A DNA stretch of 8,738 bases, taken from Kiritimatiellales bacterium (GTDB lineage: Bacteria > Verrucomicrobiota > Kiritimatiellia > Kiritimatiellales > Pontiellaceae). A program made the translations under genes and the position numbers. Shown one piece after another: positions 1 through 6,321 of the stretch. The notes beneath the pieces were generated by a model that was given only the letters and a program-made list of their open reading frames with translations, was not told the origin of the DNA and ran no database searches. Each line of letters opens with the position of its first letter. Positions within the stretch are counted from its first letter, which is position 1. The stretch lies in contig JAUXGY010000057.1 of the NCBI GenBank assembly GCA_030621805.1, forward strand, positions 1 through 8,738. The letters are read 5' to 3'.

Positions 1-1602
1 GTCATGTACCCCAGCTTGCAGCACCTTATCAAGGAGGGGAAGAAGGGCGGGGGGCGTCCGTTCTTCGCCTGCGAATATGCCCATGCCATGGGAAACTCCA
101 TCGGCAACTTGCGAGAATACTGGGATGTGTTCGAGAAATATGATCGGCTCATCGGTGGCTGCATCTGGGACTGGGTCGACCAAGGGCTACGCAAGACCGA
201 TGAAAACGGCGTGGACTATTTTGCCTATGGCCATGACTTTGGCGACACTCCAAACTCCGGAAATTTTTGCATCAACGGCTGTGTTTTTCCCGATCGAGAA
301 ATTCCGCCGAAAATGGCCGAGGTGAAAAAGGTCTACCAATACATTGATGTCGCTGCCATCGATTTGGTAAGAGGGAAGATTGAAATCCAGAATAAATATT
401 TTTTCACCAACCTGAAGAGCTTCGGTGCGGTTTGGACGCTCTCGAAGGATGGCCAAGGCATCGAGTCCGGAAAACTCGGGCGGATCGATCTCGCCCCCGG
501 CGAAAAGATAACGCTCATCGTTCCGTTCAAAAAGCCCGTGCTGAAGGCGGGTTCCGAATACCGCCTAAAACTTAGTTTTCGGGTGTTGAAGCAGACCCCG
601 CTACTACCTGTCGGCCACGAAGTGGCGTGGGTACAACTTGATATTCCCTTTGCGGTTCCGGCCGCACCTCAGTTCAAAGTGTCGAAAATGCCATCACTGA
701 AACTGGTCGAGAATGGCGGATCCGTGGCTGTCTCGGGGAAAGAATTCAGCATTGAATTCAATAAGGGTTCCGGAACGATTTCAAAGTTGGTCTATGGCGA
801 AAAAACCGTGATCGACGGAGCCGCCAACGGTCCAGAGCTCAACGCCTACCGCGCGCCAATCGACAACAATCGAGGGGCCTCCAGGAGCCAGTGGAAAAAA
901 GGGCTTGCCGAGATGGAGGGGCAGCTCAAGGCCTTCAAGGTCGTTGGAAAAAATCCTCGATACGTTTCTCTCAAGGTATCAAAGGTCTATCGGGTGGGGA
1001 GCGAGGAATTGTTCACTTTGGATGCCGTTTACACCGTATTTGGCAACGGCATTGTTGTGGTGGACTGTAAGATGGTTCCTGCTTTTTCTAATCCGATACC
1101 AAAAATCGGTATGAAGATGGTTCTTTCCGGAAAGTACGACCGGCTGGAGTGGTATGGCAGGGGGCCGCAGGAAAACTATCCCGACCGCAAGCAGGGTTCT
1201 AAAATGGGGGTGTTCCAAAGCACCGTTGCCGACCAGTATGTGCCGTATGTTCGTCCGCAGGAAATGGGCAATCACGAAGAGGTGCGCTGGCTTGCGCTCA
1301 CCGATGAGCAGGGCGATGGCCTGCTGGCCGTCGCCGAGGATGAAATGGCCTTTTCCGCGCTAAACTACATGGCGAAGCAGCTCGACAAGGCTAATCATAC
1401 CAATGAGCTCAAACCGATGGATGAGGTGGTCCTTTGCCTCGACCAGCAGGTGCTCGGCCTCGGAAATGGAAGCTGCGGCCCCGGCGTATGTGCCCCCTAC
1501 AACCTGATCGCCGCGCCCACCACCTTTCGCTTCAGTCTGCGCCCGGCCAGCGGCAAGGAAAGTGCCGTGGGGAAACTCCCCAAGGTGGGGCCGAACCCTT
1601 GA
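1..1602 (+). CDS. lacZ: Beta-galactosidase, glycoside hydrolase family 2, C-terminal part (5' end outside window)
   Basis: Hydrolyses beta-galactosides (or related beta-glycosides). The reading frame is open at base 1, so the N-terminal sugar-binding and immunoglobulin-like domains and the first part of the TIM barrel lie upstream. Numbering the ATG codon at base 4 as residue 1 (not the true start), CEYAHAMGN at 23-31 carries the nucleophile Glu24 (E. coli LacZ Glu537) and His27 (His540). WDWVDQ at 55-60 and NFCING at 87-92 match the E. coli active-site Trp568 and Phe601/Asn604 regions. From about residue 235 to the end is the C-terminal beta-sandwich (Bgal_small_N), with WYGRGPQENYPDR starting at 383. 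Near the end, GNGSCGPG replaces the E. coli segment carrying Trp999, a form I know from Bacteroidota-type enzymes. The remaining length fits a protein of about 1000 residues. The true substrate cannot be fixed from this part; family and enzyme class are firm. Confidence 0.96.
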   Translation, partial: VMYPSLQHLIKEGKKGGGRPFFACEYAHAMGNSIGNLREYWDVFEKYDRLIGGCIWDWVDQGLRKTDENGVDYFAYGHDFGDTPNSGNFCINGCVFPDREIPPKMAEVKKVYQYIDVAAIDLVRGKIEIQNKYFFTNLKSFGAVWTLSKDGQGIESGKLGRIDLAPGEKITLIVPFKKPVLKAGSEYRLKLSFRVLKQTPLLPVGHEVAWVQLDIPFAVPAAPQFKVSKMPSLKLVENGGSVAVSGKEFSIEFNKGSGTISKLVYGEKTVIDGAANGPELNAYRAPIDNNRGASRSQWKKGLAEMEGQLKAFKVVGKNPRYVSLKVSKVYRVGSEELFTLDAVYTVFGNGIVVVDCKMVPAFSNPIPKIGMKMVLSGKYDRLEWYGRGPQENYPDRKQGSKMGVFQSTVADQYVPYVRPQEMGNHEEVRWLALTDEQGDGLLAVAEDEMAFSALNYMAKQLDKANHTNELKPMDEVVLCLDQQVLGLGNGSCGPGVCAPYNLIAAPTTFRFSLRPASGKESAVGKLPKVGPNP

Positions 1603-1622
1603 TCCGGGAAGAATAACGAAAA

Positions 1623-2606
1623 ATGGAGTGGATCAATCATTCGATTTCAAGTTTAGGCGCATTAGCGCCCTATGCTTGCATTGGCTTTTTTATAATGGCC
1701 AGTCTACTGGTCGTGTGGCGGTTGGAGGTGCTGGCGGGGCAGGGGGTGGAGGGCACTGTGCTCGGCACGATCTTCATGCCGTTTTGCTCCGGAATGGGAA
1801 ACATCGTCTTTGCACTGGTGCTGGCCATGAACATGGGCGATGGCAACGACGTGCTTGTCAACTGCCTGTTTAACAATGTGGCCAATCTGACGCTTCTGAT
1901 TGGCGTGCCGGTGCTGATCTGGAGCATGGCCAGTATCCCGCGCAAGAAGAACCAGAAGGCGGTGCGCGAATTTAGAATGGGCCGGCTTTCGCTGTCGCTC
2001 AATCTGGTGGCGGCCTTTTTCTTTTCGCTCTTTACTTGGTTGCTGGCAGCGGACGGGGTTCTCTCGCGCACCGACGGGTTTGTGCTGCTCGCGCTGTTTG
2101 TCTTTTGGCAGTGCTTCCACATCTACGATGTAAAAAAGACCAACCTACTCAAAAAAAAGGCCTACCCCAAAACATTGGTGTTCGAGGTCGGTTTACTGTT
2201 GCTGGGAGCCTTTGCGATTTTTGTGAGCACCAGTTGGCTAGTGCAGTGGTTTCAGTCATTGGAAAGTGAACTGCTTCCTCCTCGTTTGCTCGGTTGGGCG
2301 AGCGGGGTGTTGATGGTGCTGCCGAACGCCCTGTTGGCATTTTACTATGCGGCTAAGGATCGTATGGATGTAGTTTATACCTCGCAGTCGGGCGATGCCC
2401 ATATCTGTATCCCGTTATGCATAGGCATCTTCGCGGCGTTTCGCGCCATTCCATCCGGCGAATTCTTGGAACGGTCGCTGTTGATTCTGATGGGGCTGTG
2501 CGCCATCCACCTGCTTTTCGTGGCAACGATGGGACGGTTGCCTCGTGTTTTGGCGGCCCTATTCGTCGCTGCGTTTGGCGTTTTTATGTGGGTGGGGCTT
2601 GCGTAG
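1623..2606 (+). CDS. Na+/Ca2+ exchanger-like (CaCA superfamily) integral membrane protein with altered ion-site residues
   Basis: A 327-aa protein with about ten hydrophobic segments (near 10-32, 44-70, 77-98, 122-144, 150-167, 183-208, 220-244, 259-276, 284-302, 306-327), the usual CaCA topology. Two regions resemble the alpha-repeats: 48-94 (GTIFMPFCSGMGNIVFALVL, then NNVANLTLLIG) and 225-270 (GVLMVLPNALLAFYYAAK, then SGDAHICIPLCIG). In typical exchangers each repeat has a Glu at the start of the signature (PELxxS), which binds the ion. By my alignment both positions are Asn here (Asn60 and Asn235). Asn88 fits the conserved Asn of GSNIFN in repeat 1, while repeat 2 offers Asp258 instead of the usual GSN motif. 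Transported ion and direction are therefore unclear. It starts 20 bp after the beta-galactosidase stop with only a weak ribosome site (GGGAAG, 1606-1611), so co-transcription and translational coupling are likely. It could equally be a non-transporting relative. Confidence 0.75.
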   Translation: MEWINHSISSLGALAPYACIGFFIMASLLVVWRLEVLAGQGVEGTVLGTIFMPFCSGMGNIVFALVLAMNMGDGNDVLVNCLFNNVANLTLLIGVPVLIWSMASIPRKKNQKAVREFRMGRLSLSLNLVAAFFFSLFTWLLAADGVLSRTDGFVLLALFVFWQCFHIYDVKKTNLLKKKAYPKTLVFEVGLLLLGAFAIFVSTSWLVQWFQSLESELLPPRLLGWASGVLMVLPNALLAFYYAAKDRMDVVYTSQSGDAHICIPLCIGIFAAFRAIPSGEFLERSLLILMGLCAIHLLFVATMGRLPRVLAALFVAAFGVFMWVGLA

Positions 2607-2627
2607 AGCCTGCACGATGCGCTGACT

Positions 2628-3044
2628 TTACTGAACAGGATCAGCAATAAAGGCTTCGAGCAATTCTGCAAAATGAATCTGTGTGCGGGTCCATTTGGGA
2701 TTGCTGGTGATCTCGCCCGTACTCTTGGCTGTGTTATTGAAGAGTAGAAAAAGATCCTTACCCACGCACATGTGGGCATCGAATCCGGAACCGTGCCCTT
2801 CGTGCGAAAACGCCGAATCGCCCACATAGGTTACAGAGAGGTCGAGGGTGTTTTTCAAAGCAGCCATATCCGTATTAAAATCGGCAAGAAACCCCTCTTT
2901 TCGGGGGCCGCCATATTCGATGAGAGTCCACCCTTCAGGCGCTTTTGAGACCAGTGCCCACTCGTCGAAGACGGGCGTGCCCATGGCGGTTTCCATTTGG
3001 ATGAGTACACTTTCAATGCGGTCGATAGCGGCGGGTGTGTTCAT
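2628..3044 (-). CDS. Conserved-looking hypothetical soluble protein, 138 aa
   Basis: I do not recognise this family. The start at 3044 is supported by an AAGGA ribosome site about 9 bases upstream and by a well-formed promoter (3079-3106) reading into it. The product is acidic and has no signal peptide or membrane segment. It begins with a helical stretch (residues about 1-22), followed by alternating beta-like stretches (WALVSKAPEGWTLIEYGG, LDLSVTYVGDSAF), a Gly/His-rich turn (HEGHGSGFDAH), a hydrophobic strand (DLFLLFNN) and a final helix (IHFAELLEAFI). It has one cysteine and no zinc or nucleotide-binding motif that I can name. It converges on the exchanger gene with only 21 bp between stops and diverges from pgk. 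The plus-strand frame over its 5' half is a shadow without a ribosome site. The evidence that it is a gene is the promoter, the ribosome site and the protein-like composition; its function is unknown. Confidence 0.72.
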   Translation of the reverse strand: MNTPAAIDRIESVLIQMETAMGTPVFDEWALVSKAPEGWTLIEYGGPRKEGFLADFNTDMAALKNTLDLSVTYVGDSAFSHEGHGSGFDAHMCVGKDLFLLFNNTAKSTGEITSNPKWTRTQIHFAELLEAFIADPVQ

Positions 3045-3078
3045 GGCTTATAATCCTTCGGGTTGGGTTAATAACAGC

Positions 3079-3106
3079 ATGATAGCTAATTTGATGCCAT
3101 GCTCAA
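3079..3106 (-). promoter_or_regulatory. Candidate sigma70-type promoter of the 138-aa hypothetical gene
   Basis: On the minus strand, TTGAGC (3106-3101) and TATCAT (3084-3079) are separated by 16 bases. They lie 35 bases upstream of the ATG at 3044, with AAGGA between. Both hexamers are close to the TTGACA/TATAAT consensus. Predicted from sequence only. Confidence 0.5.
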
Positions 3107-3191
3107 TAAACTTTTGGTGCGCGGGTGTTTGAAAGCGCAATCCGCCGAAGGCCATTCTGCCTCAAGGCAGATCACCTTGCGCACTCCAAGT

Positions 3192-3219
3192 TTGACTCGC
3201 TTTACGATATGCTTATAGT
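3192..3219 (+). promoter_or_regulatory. Candidate sigma70-type promoter of pgk
   Basis: TTGACT (3192-3197) and TATAGT (3214-3219) are separated by 16 bases, each one or two bases from consensus. They would give a leader of roughly 35 bases before the pgk ATG. It stands back to back with the minus-strand promoter at 3079-3106. Between them a small CTGCC/GGCAG hairpin (3157-3170) is visible without a T-run, so I do not call it a terminator. Predicted from sequence only. Confidence 0.6.
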
Positions 3220-3261
3220 CGGCGGCTCATTTTTAAAGGGATGCAATAAAAGGAGCTGTTC

Positions 3262-4461
3262 ATGAATAAACTAACGATCACTGATTTGGATGTTCAAGGT
3301 AAGCGTGTGCTGATGCGCGTGGATTTTAATGTGCCGATAAAAGAGGGCGTGGTGGGTGACGATACCCGCATTGTTGCCGCACTACCCTCCATTAACTATG
3401 TGCTCGAAAATGGCGGTTCGTTGGTGCTGATGAGCCATTGCGGACGCCCAAAGGGTGAAAAAAACATGGACTTCACCCTGAAACCGGCAGCCGATCGTCT
3501 GGCTGAATTGGTGGACGCCAAGGTTTCCCTCGCCCCCGATGTGATCGGCCCCGAAGTGAAGGTCGTGGTGGATGGTTTGCAGGCCGGCGAAATCCTAGTG
3601 CTCGAAAATGTTCGCTTCTATAAGGAAGAAGAGGGCAAGGGCTGCACATCTGAAGAGCAGGAGGCTTTTGCCAAGGAGCTGGCCTCCTTCGGTGATATCT
3701 ATGTATCCGATGCCTTCGGTACCGCACACCGCGCCCATGCCTCTATGGCTGTTGTTACTAAATACATTGATCAGTGCGCCGCTGGTTTTCTTCTCGAAAA
3801 GGAGATCGAATATCTCGGTCAGGTGCTTGAGGCCCCAGAAAAGCCGTTTGTCGCCATTATCGGTGGTGCCAAGATTTCCGGAAAGATTGATGTGGTAACC
3901 CAGCTGATGGACAAATGTGACGCCATCCTGATCGGTGGCGGCATGGCCTACACCTTCTATAAGGCGCAAGGTAAATCCATTGGCGGATCGCTTCTTGAGG
4001 AGGATAAAGTTCAGCTTGCGGGTGAAATCCTTAAGCAAGCCGAGGAGAGGGGCGTTAAGCTACTGCTTCCAATAGACAACATTGCGGCCGATGCATTCTC
4101 TGCCGATGCCAACACCAAGGTGGTTGAAGGTGATATTGAGGAGGGTTGGATGGCGCTCGACATTGGCCCGAAGACCGTTGAGTTGTATTGCAATGAAGTG
4201 GCCGACGCTAAGACGGTGGTTTGGAATGGCCCGATGGGTTGCTTCGAAATGGAACCCTTTGCTCGCGGCACTTTTGCGGTCTGCGAAGCCGTGGCTCAGT
4301 CCGACAGCGTTAGTATTATCGGCGGCGGTGATAGCGTTGCGGCCGTTAAGCAGTCCGGCATGGCGGATCAAATGAGTCACGTTTCCACGGGTGGCGGTGC
4401 CTCCCTCGAGTTTATGGAAGGAAAACAACTTCCGGGTATCATGGCGCTAACCGACAAATAA
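3262..4461 (+). CDS. pgk: Phosphoglycerate kinase
   Basis: Cytosolic glycolytic and gluconeogenic enzyme: 1,3-bisphosphoglycerate + ADP <-> 3-phosphoglycerate + ATP. At 399 aa it is the full normal bacterial length. N-domain substrate residues are present: VDFNVP at 20-25 (Asp21, Asn23), DDTR ending at Arg36, and SHCGRPKG at 58-65 (His59, Arg62; most homologues have Leu where this has Cys60). LENVRFY and SDAFGTAHRAHAS supply further substrate arginines. The C-domain nucleotide site has GGAKISGK, WNGPMGCFE, GGGDS from residue 354 and STGGGAS from 375. The start is fixed by AGGAG at 3251-3255, six bases before the ATG. It has its own promoter (3192-3219) and its own terminator (4486-4517), so it is most likely monocistronic and not in a gap-pgk operon as in many bacteria. 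No sign of damage. Confidence 0.99.
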   Translation: MNKLTITDLDVQGKRVLMRVDFNVPIKEGVVGDDTRIVAALPSINYVLENGGSLVLMSHCGRPKGEKNMDFTLKPAADRLAELVDAKVSLAPDVIGPEVKVVVDGLQAGEILVLENVRFYKEEEGKGCTSEEQEAFAKELASFGDIYVSDAFGTAHRAHASMAVVTKYIDQCAAGFLLEKEIEYLGQVLEAPEKPFVAIIGGAKISGKIDVVTQLMDKCDAILIGGGMAYTFYKAQGKSIGGSLLEEDKVQLAGEILKQAEERGVKLLLPIDNIAADAFSADANTKVVEGDIEEGWMALDIGPKTVELYCNEVADAKTVVWNGPMGCFEMEPFARGTFAVCEAVAQSDSVSIIGGGDSVAAVKQSGMADQMSHVSTGGGASLEFMEGKQLPGIMALTDK

Positions 4462-4485
4462 AGTTCTACTCCGGTTAGTAGCACA

Positions 4486-4517
4486 AAAAAGTCCCCGTTT
4501 GTTAGCGGGGACTTTTT
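4486..4517. terminator. Intrinsic terminator of pgk, probably bidirectional
   Basis: A perfect 12-bp inverted repeat: AAAAAGTCCCCG at 4486-4497 and CGGGGACTTTTT at 4506-4517, with the 8-base loop TTTGTTAG. The GC-rich core (GTCCCCG/CGGGGAC) is followed by T-runs on both strands. It lies 24 bases after the pgk stop and can also end transcription of the converging RHH gene, whose stop is 46 bases away. Confidence 0.92.
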
Positions 4518-4562
4518 GTGTTTAGAGCTTAATGAAGCCCGGCTTCTCCGCGCGGTCGAAGC

Positions 4563-4745
4563 CTATTTCTTTTCCTGCAAAGTAAGTTTCTTTCCAGAAT
4601 TGATCCACTCGGTCAGAATGACCTTGCAATATTTGCTGGTTGAAAGGTGCATGGATGTGGCTCGCGCTTCCAGTTCGTCTGCCATGTTTTTTGTCATGTT
4701 GATGCCGATCGTCTTTGTATTCTTTCCTACGGGATTTGTTGTCAT
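4563..4745 (-). CDS. Ribbon-helix-helix (CopG/Arc-like) DNA-binding protein, 60 aa
   Basis: A small protein with the ribbon-helix-helix pattern: a basic N-terminus, a short beta strand (KTIGINMTKNM, about residues 11-21), helix A (ADELEARATSMH, about 22-33), the turn LSTSKY, and helix B (CKVILTEWINSGKKL, about 40-54). RHH proteins dimerise through the strand and insert it into the DNA major groove. The start at 4745 is supported by GAGGAA (4757-4752) six bases upstream. A competing minus-strand frame with an ATG at 4752 gives a His/Arg-rich sequence with no family pattern, and its ATG overlaps the ribosome site, so I reject it. The gene stands alone with its own candidate promoter (4786-4814) overlapped by a TAGTA/TACTA dyad, which suggests self-regulation. 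No toxin gene is adjacent, so an antitoxin role is not supported. The fold is clear by eye; its target is inference. Confidence 0.82.
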   Translation of the reverse strand: MTTNPVGKNTKTIGINMTKNMADELEARATSMHLSTSKYCKVILTEWINSGKKLTLQEKK

Positions 4746-4785
4746 GTGCCATTCCTCTTCGTTGGGTTAGTAAAGATATACACTT

Positions 4786-4814
4786 AATATAAGACTGCCG
4801 TTGAGGCTAGTAAA
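4786..4814 (-). promoter_or_regulatory. Candidate promoter of the RHH gene
   Basis: On the minus strand, TTTACT (4814-4809) and TATATT (4791-4786) are separated by 17 bases and lie about 40 bases upstream of the RHH start. The -35 element falls inside the dyad at 4808-4822. Predicted from sequence only. Confidence 0.42.
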
Positions 4815-4822
4815 AAATACTA
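4808..4822. promoter_or_regulatory. Candidate RHH operator (TAGTA-N5-TACTA dyad plus TAGTAAA copies)
   Basis: A perfect 5-bp dyad, TAGTA (4808-4812) and TACTA (4818-4822), around AAAAA. The half-site TAGTAAA occurs here (4808-4814) and again in the same orientation at 4768-4774 between the RHH start and its promoter. AGTAAA also occurs on the other strand at 4838-4843. RHH regulators usually bind short repeated half-sites over their own promoters. That this RHH protein binds here is inference. Confidence 0.35.
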
Positions 4823-4845
4823 AAAGAATCGGGTCAGTTTACTTT

Positions 4846-4910
4846 ACCTTCAAAACATACTTTGAAAGTCTATCGTTTATTCAAGTCGAAGGTATAGCGA
4901 TAGGTGAGAA
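4846..4910 (+). other. AT-rich divergent gap with two inverted repeats upstream of the 84-aa gene
   Basis: This half of the 165-bp gap between the RHH gene and the 84-aa gene has two inverted repeats. TTCAAA (4849-4854) pairs with TTTGAA (4861-4866) over a 6-base spacer, and CTATCG (4870-4875) pairs with CGATAG (4898-4903). The second repeat overlaps the ribosome site of the following gene, so a hairpin could mask it. I find no convincing -35/-10 pair for the plus-strand gene. Structures are seen; a regulatory role is a guess. Confidence 0.3.
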
Positions 4911-5165
4911 ATGTATAATTGGTTTAAGAAGAAAAAAAACTCAGAGGAAGAGAGCTATGTCAGTGTTTGGAAGAGCGATTTTTCAAACTGTGTCGCTGCA
5001 GACTATCTTCCTAACTATTCTGTCTGTCAGAGCGAAAATAAGGTCCTGTGTCGCTATGTCACCCGATATGCCGGTATGACTCTTTGTAGCAACCCTGACC
5101 ATAAAAGCTATATTCCCGAAGGCGCTGAACGCTTTAATCCACACAAAGGCCAGTTTTCGGACTGA
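4911..5165 (+). CDS. Small hypothetical four-cysteine protein, 84 aa
   Basis: No family that I recognise. The ATG at 4911 follows AGGTGAG (4902-4908) at acceptable spacing. The N-terminus is strongly charged (KKKK, then EEE, residues 6-14). The body carries four cysteines at 27, 39, 47 and 59, and histidines at 64 and 78. The spacings (12, 8 and 12) are wider than in common zinc knuckles, so metal binding is possible but not shown. There is no signal peptide or membrane segment. The end (SNPDHKSYIPEGAERFNPHKG) looks like an ordered conserved tail. The stop is 41 bp before mnmA on the same strand, so it may be the first gene of an mnmA-rlmB transcript. The overlapping frame beginning at 4801 has no ribosome site and was not chosen. 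Moderate confidence that it is a gene. Confidence 0.6.
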   Translation: MYNWFKKKKNSEEESYVSVWKSDFSNCVAADYLPNYSVCQSENKVLCRYVTRYAGMTLCSNPDHKSYIPEGAERFNPHKGQFSD

Positions 5166-5177
5166 CAGCGCTTGTCA
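5163..5177. promoter_or_regulatory. Short dyad TGACA-N5-TGTCA before mnmA
   Basis: A perfect 5-bp dyad, TGACA (5163-5167) and TGTCA (5173-5177), around GCGCT, starting in the stop codon of the 84-aa gene and 29 bases before the mnmA start. It could be a small operator or a chance repeat. There is no T-run, so it is not a terminator. Confidence 0.2.
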
Positions 5178-5206
5178 TCCCCTGACGTGATCACTATGTT
5201 CCGCGC

Positions 5207-6286
5207 ATGACCGATCAAGACCAAAACAGTACCAAAGGCCGTGTAGCTATCGGGATGAGTGGAGGAACCGACTCTTCGGCCGCAGCGGCCATGCTGGTCG
5301 ATCAAGGTTATGAAGTCATCGGCCTCACCGCCCACATGTGGAAAGAGGGTTCCCGCTGTTGTTCGATTGAGGATGTTGATCGAGCCCGCAAGGTCTGTTC
5401 CTATCTGGGAATTCGCCACTATGTAGTCAACGCACAGGATCTTTTCACCGACAAAATCGTTGATCCCTTCGTGAAGGAATATGCGGCCGGTCGGACGCCT
5501 TCACCCTGCATCCACTGCAATTCGTTTGTTAAGTTTGGTTTTCTGGTCGACCGAGCACGGCAACTCAACTGCGACTATTTGGCGACGGGCCACTACGCAC
5601 GGGTCGAAAAACACGACGGTAAATATCACTTGTTCTGCGCCAAAGATCCCAAGAAGGATCAGTCCTATTTTCTACACCGTCTCGATCAGGAACAACTGGG
5701 TTTCATCCTCTTTCCACTGGCTGATATCCCCAAGCCGGAAGTCAAGTCCTACTCAGATAAACGCGGACTTCCCATCATTCCGCGCGGGGAAAGCCAAGAC
5801 CTCTGTTTCGTGGAGGAAGGGAAGCTGCCTGACTTTGTCGAGCAACGTGACCCCTCGGTTATCCAGTCCGGTGAAATTCACGATCAGAACGGCAACGTTG
5901 TCGGCACCCACACCGGCCTGCACCGCTTCACGGTGGGTCAACGCGGCAAGCTGGGCATCGCCCTCGGCGAGCGCATGTACGTCAAACGGCTCGACACTGA
6001 AAACAATATTGTTGAAGTGGCTCCGCGCCCCGGCGTCATGAAATCTGAATGTACGCTCATCGATCTTCACTGGATTTCCGGCGTGGCTCCCTGCGCCGAA
6101 CTCCGCTGCGAAGTGCGCCCGCGCTATGGCAGCAACGGTGCGGCCGCAAGGGTCGCGGTTTCCGCTGGCCACCGCGCCACCGTCATTTTTGAGGAACCTC
6201 AGTTTGCACTCACCCCCGGCCAGGCCGCCGTCTTCTATCAGGATTCCGAAGTCCTTGGCGGCGGTTGGATCAACGAAGTTCCGTAG
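5207..6286 (+). CDS. mnmA: tRNA-specific 2-thiouridylase MnmA
   Basis: ATP-dependent thiolation of U34 in the anticodons of tRNA-Lys, -Glu and -Gln, in the cytoplasm; sulfur is passed from a cysteine desulfurase either directly or through relay proteins. At 359 aa it is normal length. The ATP pyrophosphatase P-loop is SGGTDSS at 18-24 (most homologues have SGGVDSS). RCCSIEDVDRAR at 50-61 is a MnmA signature. PCIHCN at 100-105 contains the catalytic Cys104 (E. coli Cys102), and SQDLCF at 196-201 has the second catalytic Cys200 (E. coli Cys199). TGHYAR at 127-132 and KDQSYFL at 150-156 are also conserved. The C-terminal third forms the tRNA-binding beta domains (GLHRFTVGQRGKLGI, then a beta barrel ending GQAAVFYQDSEVLGGGWI). 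The start has no clear Shine-Dalgarno; an ATG at 5196 is out of frame. rlmB follows after 35 bp. Confidence 0.98.
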   Translation: MTDQDQNSTKGRVAIGMSGGTDSSAAAAMLVDQGYEVIGLTAHMWKEGSRCCSIEDVDRARKVCSYLGIRHYVVNAQDLFTDKIVDPFVKEYAAGRTPSPCIHCNSFVKFGFLVDRARQLNCDYLATGHYARVEKHDGKYHLFCAKDPKKDQSYFLHRLDQEQLGFILFPLADIPKPEVKSYSDKRGLPIIPRGESQDLCFVEEGKLPDFVEQRDPSVIQSGEIHDQNGNVVGTHTGLHRFTVGQRGKLGIALGERMYVKRLDTENNIVEVAPRPGVMKSECTLIDLHWISGVAPCAELRCEVRPRYGSNGAAARVAVSAGHRATVIFEEPQFALTPGQAAVFYQDSEVLGGGWINEVP

Positions 6287-6321
6287 TTTCAACCTGCACT
6301 CAAAATCAAGAGGGTCCGAAC

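Noticed and set aside
1670..2122. Two long minus-strand frames inside the exchanger gene
   Set aside because: Pro/Arg/Gln/His-rich antisense shadows of a hydrophobic gene; no ribosome sites.
4522..4752. Minus-strand 76-aa frame overlapping the RHH gene
   Set aside because: His/Arg-rich shadow; its ATG sits on the RHH ribosome site and no fold pattern is visible.
4563..5165. RHH gene plus four-cysteine gene as a toxin-antitoxin pair
   Set aside because: The genes are divergent rather than overlapping or co-directional, and the 84-aa protein has no toxin features.
6265..6321. Earlier in-frame ATG for rlmB overlapping mnmA
   Set aside because: No ribosome site and no added domain; AGAGGG supports the ATG at 6322.
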